Assembly: GCA_022453515.1 (NCBI GenBank)
Contig: JAJNNY010000027.1
Span: 62,001-126,000, forward strand
Reading direction: 5' to 3'
Source of the DNA: Astrocystis sublimbata
Lineage: Eukaryota > Ascomycota > Sordariomycetes > Xylariales > Xylariaceae
DNA: 64,000 bases
This document shows positions 54,900 through 64,000 of this stretch, one piece after another. Below the pieces are notes generated by a model that was given only the letters and a program-made list of their open reading frames with translations, made no database searches and was not told the origin of the DNA. Position 1 is the stretch's first letter. Each line of letters begins with the position of its first letter. The position numbers were made by a program, and so were the translations under genes.

Positions 54900-57800
54900 A
54901 TGCCCGGTGCTGTCATGATGGACAGCGGCGCTTCACATCTACAATCCACCAACCACGACCGCAACAATGGCTCGTTCGCCAACGGGGTTCGAGAAACCCC
55001 TAATGGCGTCGCTGCCCATGGCGACGAGTCCACTGCCAGCGGCGCACACTCTGCGCTGAACGGCTCCCAAACCCCAATCTCGGCTGCCTCACGCATGAAC
55101 GATCTGCCCGATGAGATCCAACATATCACCCAGGGTTTCGTACCCCTCGGCGTCTTCCTTTCTCGCCTCGCGCAGCAGACACACAACCAGCTCGGCGACG
55201 AGATCGCGGCGCTTGCTAAGATGCCCATGCCGTCGTCTGCCATGAATGGCAACCTTGCCACGTCAGATGCTTTTATGGACGACAACTCGCCAGAAAATCT
55301 AAACAAGAAGGTCAGGCTGCTAAGTTTCGTGCAGGAACGCCATGGGGAGTGGGTCAAAGCTCTTGTGATTGCGAATTGGAGCCGGAAGGCAGAGCCAGTC
55401 AGCAAATTGATCGACTTGATGCACCACATCCAGAAAACCCGAGCCTACTACCAGGGGTCTCTGGACTATATGATCAACATCAAGAGGGATCTCACCTATG
55501 CCCGAATACCGACTCCAGACCTTCGCACTGCTCTTCAAGTTCTTTCAACCGGCCAGGCCCCTTGGATGCCAGAGCTCCACTACATACAGCCTCCCCAAAT
55601 ACCCGCCGAGGATAAACTGCGATGGATCGAAAACCACAACACCCTGCTCTCCATTCGGTTAAATCTCGACGAGTACGAAAAGATACCACAGCAGTTTCAA
55701 GACTTCGATATCAATGTCGGACGTGTAACATTCAAAGTACCTGGCGAGTTCGAGGTCGACCTCACGATAGTAGACGATGACCCAGAAAAGCAGTTCTATT
55801 TCATTGACTTTCGATTTGCTTTCCGGCCTGCGCCTAGCGAGCTGTCTGCTCCATTGCGGGAGTTTATCGACCTCAAAGTGAACGAAGCTTTACTGAACGA
55901 TGGCTTGCTGGGGTGCTACAAAGTACTCCACGAGTTTGTCCTTACTCACAAGATGACAGAATACGTGCGCCAAGCTGTGGAACTCAACAGGCGCCGATGG
56001 GCCAATATGTTACAAGTCGAGCGGCTCAGGCGCGCCATGTCCATACGTTATTGGTCTGGTCGCCACCCTTCTGATGGTCCCCAGAGCTACTTTATCCTGG
56101 GCGTTGCGAGTGGAAAGGGCCCCGGGTCAGTGCCTGCTCCTGACAGTAGCACTTATCTGCGCTTGCGTTGGTTCAGAGATGGAGTCGAAGTGAAAGATGC
56201 TCAATTTCCTTTGGACGAAAAGGTCGTCTCGACGGAGGCTATACTGAATCGCGTTGTCGGGAAGCACATTGAGCATATTCTGAGAACATTTCACACTACT
56301 TTGGAGTCTCAGGGTAGGTTCCTCAGACGGGAAGCTGTCCTTGGGTTCAATATCGTAGACGGTCATCCTGGAGAGTCAACATTGAGGATACAACTGGATC
56401 ACAACCAGGCTCTGAGTATCAAAGTTGCCCTTCTCACGGGCATGTTACTTACTTCGCCCCAATCTTTGCCTCAATCGAGGGGCACCTTCGATTTGCAGAG
56501 TCAACTCAATAAGGACGCCAAGCGACCAGTTATGGAACATGTTGCACTACTTGAAAGATTCAGGTGCAGTTATATAGAAGATAAGCTGAAACGATTTGGA
56601 GTAAGCAGAGGCTGGAGCGTCTGCAACCCTCATCCCGTTAAGTTTGAGGAGACGAGACCGCTCATTGGAACAAGGGGAAGTCATCAACTCATATGGTTGA
56701 AAAGGCATGGACTCCCTGACAACTGGTACATCATGGTGGACCAAAGCCTGGGTGGGGATACTTGGTGGCTGATTGAAGTGTGAGTCGTTTCCCCCAAGCT
56801 TCCCGGGTGGCGCGTGCTAACTAGGACACCGAAGTATCACTTCTTCAGGCAGCGCGAAGATCGCAACACACGCCTGCTTACCACTCAGCCCCAGCACGCC
56901 TCCGCTTTCAGACAAGTTCCTAGCGGACCTGACATTCTTCAGCAGCACCATGATGTCCCAGATCGGCATCCTTGGAGCCATGCATAGGGAGAAGATCAAA
57001 TATGCCGTGCAGAATCTGAAGAATACGACTCTCCCATCTGGCATGAAGGTGCCTTCCATCTATGTGAAACTGTCCGAGATCATTGGTCGGCAGCACTCTC
57101 ATGTTATCAAGAGCATATCATCGTGGGCCTATGACTTCGTTGCGATAAATCTTAAAAGCATAGTCAATCGAACGGCCAAGCCACAGGAGCCTCCGAAAAC
57201 TCTAGGAATGCAGGGCGATGATCAGAACGCCGCCCCAATGCAGGCAGAGCAGCATCGCTATGTCATGGTGGTGGATGCTCGTGTTAAGGTTGCGGATCCC
57301 ACCAGATTCGGCCCCCTCAAGGGCAATGTCGAGCGTGATGTTGCGTTCAATGAACGCCTTGGGGTTTTCAGTTTCCTCGTCGAAGCGGAAGTTGGAAGCT
57401 CCATCCTGGATATACTTGCTCACCGCCTTCAAGCCCTGAGCAGACTAGCGAACAGCATTGATGCTATCCGTCGGAGTGACCGCGATGTTCAGTGCGAAGA
57501 AATCACGCTCAGCACCGTGAAATTCAGCTACACAGACCAAGCGAGGTCCACAAATGCTGAAATCCGCCAGAATACGCATCGGTGGACTGCTTCTTTGGAC
57601 CTTCAAACGGACGACGTGAAACTAAGATTCGACTCGGGCAACCCTCAGATTCGACTGGTAGAGCAGTTGGATAGACTCATTAACTCTACCGATGGATTCA
57701 GAGGTGTGCCGTGGTTCCTGTCAATGACGTTGCCATTACAGCGGGCGCTGGACGTCGTGGAGCATGCGTGGGAAGCCACGAATATGAAAGGCAGGTGTTG

Positions 57801-58260
57801 TGTCAAGGTGTCCGTTCTCACACTTGACTGGTACACAATACAGTACATCCTAAGCCCAGGCAAGACTAAATCGAAACACTTGACCCTGTCCATCAGGCTG
57901 CAGAGCCACAGTGGTCAATCGGAGTGGCATATCTATCGCGAGGAGCCTGGTCAGGAGAAACAGCCGGATGACGAGGCGCAAAGGGTCCTCCAAAAGGTGT
58001 GGGCGTCAGAGAAGCGGATGTGGCGTCAACTGGGGGGTAATGTGGTGGTAGACGCTGTGAAAGGGTTGGAGGCCCTAGTTAAAGCAATGGATGATGCGGT
58101 TCGAGCTTTGGCTGTAAGCTCGCCAGCCGTACCGAAACAAGCGCAACCCAAACCAGCGGCACCGAGAAACGGAGCTCAAAATCAGGGCGCCGCAGCAAAC
58201 AGACCCCGTCCGCAGCAGCCAGGAGTGGCGGGGCGGGTGGTGATATCACTGGATGATTAG
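54900..58260 (+). CDS. med14: Mediator complex subunit 14
   Basis: The backbone subunit (Rgr1) that links Mediator head, middle and tail modules in RNA polymerase II transcription. Exons 54900-56779 and 56835-58260 with a 55-nt intron (GTGAGT donor, GCTAAC branch) give 1101 residues. The N-terminal 70 residues are disordered. The conserved MED14 domain covers NDLPDEIQHITQGFVPLGVF, LLSFVQERHGEWVKALVIANW, KLIDLMHHIQKTRAYYQ and ALQVLSTGQAPWMPELHY. The splice restores GGDTWWLIEV-ITSSGSAKIATHA, which fits the family's second domain. The C-terminal region is helical with a Gln/Pro-rich end. The acceptor at GAAG just before TATCAC keeps the frame; a later CAG would not. Neighbouring genes are unrelated. 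Confidence 0.93.
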
Positions 58261-59047
58261 ACAGCACAAAGCGATGCTATCCCTGAATGATCAGGTAATA
58301 AGATACTATGGTGTTGTCGGATGGGCTTGTATTGAAAACGGATTGGCATGGAGGATGCTCAGGTGTGCTGAAAATGAAGATACCCCTTAACCAAAAAAGA
58401 AGAAAAAACCCACAAGAGAAAAGAATGAAAGGCAGCCTATCACTGCAAGGCCATGCAAAGGAGTTCATAACTACCTAGGTATCAATCTGCGACATCCATA
58501 ACATGACCAGATACCTAAGTTATTATAACAAAATCCATGATGTTCGTCATTGAATAGTGAAATGTGTGACAGACACCGTGGACGTCTTGGCATAGCGCAA
58601 TCAGGGGTAGCCACATCGAATTCCCGGCTTACATAGGTGCAGGAATGAGGCTGTGCGAGTGCGACAGCCCTGCAGGTGCAATGCATGGTTAGGAGGTAGC
58701 TACAGTTAGGTACCTACATCCTAGGTAGTAGGTACCGTCCGAGTCAGTCTGACATGGCACCCTGAGGCTGCCGCCCGGGCGGTTAGGTAGTGTCCCGAGC
58801 CGGCAAGCTGCATAAATTCTTATGTCAGCAATTCTAGGACCACAGACCGACTAGGTAGGTCTACTGAAACCTGGGGCTGCTCGGAAACGAAGCAGATGTG
58901 AGAAGGGAAAAGAAAGAGCAGATTGTTTTGTGAAATACCTTATCTAGATATAAACCAAACCAACACTAAAGAACCTGTCCAGGATTTACTATATACCCCC
59001 ATTTACATCGTATACATAATCACAGATACATAAACAGCGCAATCAAT
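58261..59047. other. Intergenic med14 - DUF7053-like gene
   Basis: The med14 3' flank and the promoter of the next plus-strand gene. TAGGTA/TACCTA motifs at about 58472-58482, 58706-58735 and 58851-58860. No gene seen. Confidence 0.55.
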
Positions 59048-60508
59048 ATGTCGTGTAAGTTGGCCCGAACAACCCCACCAAACCGCCGCCCACCCCCTCC
59101 TCTCCTTGCCCTGTCCGACTCCTCCCACCGTCCGTCTGTCCGTCTCTCCCGGAACCGCGGGTTAGGTAGCCACTGGCAAGACGCATGGCGCAAGACGAAC
59201 GCACAAGCTCGGGGTACCTAGGCATCTGCGGTGTGCGACCAACTCGATTGCTTCCCCGGTATCGTGCAACGGCCCAAACGAGCCAGTCGTTGGGATATCC
59301 AGATAGGGGGCAAGCAAGTACCCGCGATCGGGCGAAACGGAATCCCATTTACGATATGATATTTCATTTGTAGAATGTCACTGGAAGCCGACAAGGCAAG
59401 CCGACAGACAGCTAACTCGCTTATCATCAATTTGTGTAGTCTTGAACACCAGCAGCACATCAGTGAACGCAACTCCGATCCCTTCTAATGTGCGAAGGGA
59501 AGATGCCGTGAAGTTACTACAGGACCGTAAGTTTCTTTTGTTTTCGCTTTCACTGCCCCTTCTATCTCTCTCTTCAGTTCGAGCACTCATCAAATTTCCA
59601 TTTCCTTGATCTGGACATGGTAGTATAATATCTGCGAGGCCCAATATGCCAATCAAATCAAATGGTACCTCGAAACAGAAGAACAATATGTCAAGAAGAG
59701 GAGCAAAATAGAAAAGAGATGACGGAAATCGACAGAAAAAAGGGAACCCTCAACTAATAACCTCCAGATGAATTCTTCCTCCTCTGCGACCCGCACCACC
59801 TGTCGCACAAGACCCTGCCCCAGCCCGCAGAGACAGAAAAGGACCCTGCGTCGGTGGACCTAGCGCGCAAGCACTTCAAGCTTCCCGCGGACCTCGAGCC
59901 CGTCGTCACCGACCCCGTCGTCAAGGTCTACGAGGTCGTCGACGACCTGCCGAACCCCGTGTGGAGCAGCCACGTGGTGTCGCGGGAGGAGTTTGTCGAC
60001 CACGACGAAGGCACGTGGGTGCGCAGTATGTAATTCCTGCACTCCCATTTCCCCTTATGGCAAGTCTCGGGACCCTAACGGGTACCTGCCTACCAACCCT
60101 ATATATCCCCGAGACCTGCAAACACCCCGAATCATGAGCCATTTCCTTTACTGTAGATGGTGAAAAAGCAATCACTGATTCCATCCGGTTACAAACAGTC
60201 CATAGCCCTATGGGCGTCGTCATGGAGACGCGGTGGAGCGTGCGCGAGGACAAGAAGACCGGGAAGGGCGCGCTGGAGCTTGTCGAAGACGTATGTATCT
60301 TCACTGGAGTCATTCATCCCGGCTTCGCGAGCAGTTTCTTTACTATACGGAGTAATTACTGACTCACGCGGTATAGGTCGCCATCACGTGCTCCAGACTG
60401 GTCATGGGCATCGTCAAGGGACAGGTCGAGAATAACTGGAGGGGCATCCACAAGAAGATCATCGATAAGCTTGTCGCAGACACAGCTCCTGCTGCCCCTG
60501 TCGCGTAG
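59048..60508 (+). CDS. Small conserved fungal protein, DUF7053-like
   Basis: Five exons: 59048-59054 (7 nt), 59440-59526, 59768-60025, 60157-60290 and 60377-60508, with introns of 385, 241, 131 and 86 nt, giving 205 residues. The spliced text reads MSFLNTSSTSVNATPIPSN, then VKLLQDHEFFLLCDPHHLSH, VYEVVDDLPNPVWSSHVVS, SPMGVVMETRWSV and WRGIHKKIIDKL. This order of motifs (an N-terminal 'DHE...CDPH', a central conversion-like strand and a C-terminal 'NNWxGIHxKMI') recalls proteins catalogued as DUF7053, which look like a START/SRPBCC-type lipid-binding fold. The ligand is unknown and the fold assignment is from memory. Every exon ends on a good donor and the total is in frame, so the model is firm even though the function is not. 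Confidence 0.82.
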
Positions 60509-61698
60509 AGAGAAAAGGAAAGGGAAAGGGAAGGGAAGGGAAGGGAAGGGAAGAGGCTAGGGGAGTAAGTGATACAATCGCGTGCCTGTCTGTCTCTATT
60601 TCCCTGAATTTTGGTGGATGTGCTCGAGCCGAGGGAGCGTAGATAGGCTGTTTTGGGTCTTACCTACCTTACCTACCTAACTAGATAGACAGTGTCTGTG
60701 TGCGTCATTCAAGGCCGGAATAGAATGCCGGAACAGAGGTCTTCAGGGTAAGATCATGGCGAGGAGTAGCATCGCTGCAGCGACCGATAGACAGCGCGTT
60801 ATGAATAAAGGGGCTAGCACACTGCATTTTACAAGCTTGCGTACACGTTTTGAGAACTCTAATGGCGGCACATGTCAAAGTAGTTCGTACTTGAGATTCC
60901 TGCACATGCTTTCAATTATAGACACCTCTAGACGTCGGCTCTGTAGTACCAGACGGGCAACACAGACACAACTTTTCAGCGCGCCTTGTCATTAATCATC
61001 TTCATTTGAGATCAGAGTAGACCAGTTGATTTGAGTCTACGTACTGTATCCTTGCTTAATCGAAGCGTATTTCGTACATCGATCATACGACCTTATTCAT
61101 ACACTGTATATATTCAACATCAAATGAACAGCACCTCTGCTCAATTTCATCCCGGCATGAACAGCCTGTACGAGTAGCCCTCAGGCTTAATCAAAGTGTA
61201 CTGACCAACTTATACACATAGACTCTGTAGGTGTGGTAAACTCTACAGTTAGAAAAACCTCGCTTAGAGCAGCATCTCGATAATACGGGAATCTTATGTT
61301 CGCGCAACCAACACCCGATATGCGCGATGCTATGTGATAGATAAAAAAGAAAATTCCGGAGCCGCCTCCACTCATAAAGAGTCCCGAAAAGAAAGCATGA
61401 CTCCACCCCTAACGTTATATAGTGCCCACAATCAAGACGACGGAGCGCAAGTAACCACGGACTCCATCGTGGAATTCGGCATAGAACAGATATGCTGCCT
61501 AGAGAGGCACAATTGCGGGAGGCACGATGTCGCTGAAATATTCAAAAAGAGGGGTATCTGAAAATGCGGAACACGATCCGACCGCCGTTTCTATCGTACT
61601 GAGGTGGATGAAGAAGAGTTGGAGCAAGACTTGGGTGGTTGCGGTTCCATCCTGTAAGGCAAAGACAACAAGGAAGAGCTTTTCGACTGCCGCCGTTT
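60509..61698. other. Convergent 3' region, GGGAA repeats
   Basis: The 3' ends of the DUF7053-like and ArfGAP genes. A GGGAA tandem starts 20-odd bases after the stop codon; TACCTA repeats at 60661-60680. No gene seen. Confidence 0.5.
60515..60553. repeat. (GGGAA)n tandem repeat
   Basis: Purine-only run of AAGGG/GGGAA units, at least five in a row, placed in the 3' UTR of the DUF7053-like gene directly after its stop codon. Confidence 0.85.
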
Positions 61699-64000
61699 CT
61701 ATCGTTCGGGAATCGGGGATTTGGCTAATCGTCCACCAGCACTGATACGTTTCTGCAGTCGTGTGTCTCTATCGCGCTGAGAGCGATCGCCATGGAGTGA
61801 GCCGTGATTGATGGGCACCACCAGACCCGAAGCTTCAATGGCAGCGTTACGACCACGTTTTTCGTCAACGTATAATCGTGCGTTGCGACTGAGCGGAAAT
61901 GCGGGCATTGTTGACGGTATCTCGGCTCCGTTTTGAATCAGCATTTCAGCCATCGCAAAAGGAGTAGTACGCGACTCGGTTTCGGGACGCGTGGTGGGCG
62001 TCATGCCAGGCGACGGGGGAGCTGGGTCTGCTGCTGCTAATGCCAAGAAAATCGGGTGCGTGTCGCGGACCTTATCCGGAACGTTTGGATTGGCCTTCAG
62101 GGCAAGTGCCTGGATAACTTGCTGGATTTCATTACGCTTGATAGCAGCGAGGAGCGTTTCATCAGCTGTCGCATACCGCGATAAGGTTGCCGAGATTGGC
62201 TCAACATATGCCCGTTCGACATACTTGGCGGTGATGAACCTAAGTCGTTGCTCGCGCGTGGCTTGGGCATCGAGTTTTAGCCCCGGGTCGAGCCTAGCCT
62301 CCCACACCATGTTGGAGACTCGGTTCCCAACGAGCAACAAGAGCTCGATAATATCAAGCGTAAAGGACGTAATGTCAAGCGTCAATGAGCGGACCTTGCT
62401 GATGTGTGTCCCAAGCGAGCGGTGGATGCCGCTGCACTCGATGCACAGGATGATGCCGAGATTGATAGAAACCCACTCAACTCTCAACCCGCTGCCACAA
62501 TCTGCACACCAACAGTTTCCTTTATCAGTATCGCGAATAGTTTGCAGCAACCTGTCGGGGCTGTCATCGTAGTTGCTGCTTGTTGGTCGCGCTGCGAGCG
62601 GACGGGCCCCCACCGTAGTCCGGCGAGATGGCGGCGCAGAGCTGCCCGACCCATAATGGGAGCCGTGGTTTAAAGAAGAACTCTTGCCAGTCAGAACCGA
62701 TCCGATATCCCGTCTAAGAGTACCCGTCTCACTCGAAGACGCAAGCTTTTCTTTGAGTCCGTGACCCTCCATTGCGCTTTGGAGAGCATTGTTGATTGAA
62801 GAAATCCAGCTATTCATATCCTCTCCTGAAGTAGCTTGGTACACTCTCTTGAAATGGGGCGTAATGACTTCAAAGCAGAACCGACGTTCGGCATTGCGGG
62901 CTTCTCGGACAGATGCCATCCGTAAATCGATTGGCTCCATGTGTAGATCCAGCCGTTGCTTCCAATTGTCGTATTCAGATAGTTTGCCCCCATCTAAAAC
63001 CACCCACCATCTTTGGACCGTCAGCGCATTGTTCGAAAGCTAGGGACGAGAGTATTACTTACTTATGCCATCCTTGCTTGTTCAAGGACAGTGGGTCGAC
63101 ATGCGTACCTGGCCGACTCAGAGCCCATAGCAAACCTTCTTTACGTTGTGTTGAGTTTTTTTCCGAAGTGACCATCTGCGAAACGTCCCTGTCTTCGAGG
63201 TCCCGTATACCCTTGAATTTGGATCCTTGAGAAGGACTGTTCAGAGACGGATGGGCATGGCTGCCCGGTGATCTCGAGAGATCAGCGACCGCTGTAGTTG
63301 GCATCACAAATGAAGAATTGCCTGTCGATGTGGGCTTAAGTTGCGAACCGGTGCTATCTGCGCGACCGAGCTCGGAATCTGGTATATGCTGGGCGCCATT
63401 GGTGGTGACAGACGTCAGCGGGTTCATGCCGGTAATCGCATTCTCTGGTTCGTTATACTGGAGATTGCTCTTCTCTAAAACGCGTCTCTTTTCTTCTCTT
63501 TCGAGTTTCTGATACTGGTACTCCTTGTTTGCGCCCTCCACCTCCGAAGTCAGGGCCTTCAGGTGAGGCATCATGCTCTCAATCTTCTTCGCCGTTGACA
63601 AGAAGATCTCGGTTTGATTATCGGCATAGTTGGTCAAGTGAGACAGAACTTCTTGCTCCTTCCGACCGCCGGACAGATCTTGTATGAATGAAGAATAGTC
63701 GAACCGCTTGAGTTCAAAGTTTTTGCGCTTTGTTTGGTACTTGGTATCACTCTCGGCAAGCTTCTTAGTTTTTCCCGAGTCTTGTTTCTGACCGAGGTAT
63801 CGCGACACGAAATTATAGTACTCCTTGCTATCCTCTTCAAAATCGCGCTTTTTGGATTCCGCCTGTTTGATTTCGTAGCTATACAACTTGTTCATCGGCT
63901 CAATGACGTTCTTCTGCAGATTAACTGTATTCTGTCTCTCGTAAGCTAATATCTCGCGCGCTATTTTGTCGAAGTAATGCTCGATGGCCGGTTGCACCGC
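61699..64000 (-). CDS. BAR-PH-ArfGAP protein (Csx2-like), 5' end outside window
   Basis: Stimulates GTP hydrolysis by Arf GTPases at curved membranes. Incomplete: the N-terminus lies beyond position 64000. Exons here are 63063 to the window edge and 61699-63010, with a 52-nt intron. The partial BAR domain is a long coiled coil (IAREILAYERQNTVNLQK, then YSYEIKQAESKKRDFEED). The splice restores the PH start GWHKWWVVLDGGKLSEYDNW, which fixes the acceptor at CCAAAG. The ArfGAP zinc module is CADCGSGLRVEW then LCIECSGIHRSLGTHISKVR, with the catalytic Arg in GIHR; the loop between Cys pairs is 17 residues, one more than the textbook 16. Ankyrin-like text (AIKRNEIQQVIQALALKANP) follows. The order BAR-PH-ArfGAP-Ank matches the ACAP/Csx2 group. 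Confidence 0.9.

Noticed and set aside
54231..54918. Several overlapping plus-strand open frames upstream of med14
   Set aside because: They overlap in different frames, are Pro/Ser/Cys-rich as expected for C-rich DNA, and lie where the med14 promoter and leader should be.

Overview
The window is nuclear DNA of a filamentous ascomycete, most likely a Sordariomycete. The evidence is many short spliceosomal introns (52-385 nt) with GTANGT-type donors and CTAAC/CTGAC branch points 10-25 nt before the acceptor, GC-rich coding exons, long AT-richer gaps, and proteins typical of Pezizomycotina: a Crh-type GH16 transglycosidase, a GH20 hexosaminidase, a CYP52-like P450, an LSD1 with an HMG box, and MED14. 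I see no bacterial operon, no rRNA or tRNA gene, no CRISPR array and no intact transposon. The species cannot be named from this sequence.

Layout. From 0.4 to 30.6 kb every gene I can support lies on the minus strand: protoporphyrinogen oxidase (hem14), the poly(A)-RNA-binding protein nab2, a CYP52-like P450, GH20 N-acetylhexosaminidase, an aldehyde dehydrogenase, an Aro8-type aminotransferase, a Crh-type cell-wall transglycosidase, a probable unrecognised membrane-protein gene, and DNA topoisomerase I (top1). ATP synthase gamma (atp3) is divergent from top1. Then come LSD1, vps33 and a UBE2W-like E2 (minus), a CaM kinase (plus), an uncharacterised Ser-rich protein (minus), a gene-poor gap of about 5 kb, med14 (plus), a small DUF7053-like protein (plus), and the 3' part of a BAR-PH-ArfGAP gene (minus) that runs off the right edge.

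Most genes are unrelated housekeeping functions: haem synthesis, mRNA export, transcription and chromatin, vesicle traffic, ubiquitin, calcium signalling and respiration. There is no biosynthetic gene cluster. Two genes act on the cell wall (GH20 and Crh) but are about 9 kb apart and not obviously co-regulated. I rebuilt exon structures by hand. For the named genes the spliced exons give whole codon numbers and conserved motifs are restored across the junctions, so I trust those models, including exons that single-frame reading misses: the last exons of aro8, top1 and vps33, the 37-nt exon of aro8, and the 7-nt first coding exons of the CaM kinase and the DUF7053-like gene.

The gaps are rich in a short palindromic motif family built on TAGGTA/TACCTA, often joined as TACCTAGGTA or TAGGTACCTA. 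It is the most pervasive unexplained signal in the window. The other points worth a second look are two overlapping-frame C-termini for the Crh gene, an acidic SDDDxPL motif repeated six times in the topoisomerase I N-terminus, a long C-terminal extension on protoporphyrinogen oxidase, a 22-bp perfect alternating purine-pyrimidine palindrome, and the unrecognised membrane gene near 26 kb. I did not find a convincing new multi-gene system.
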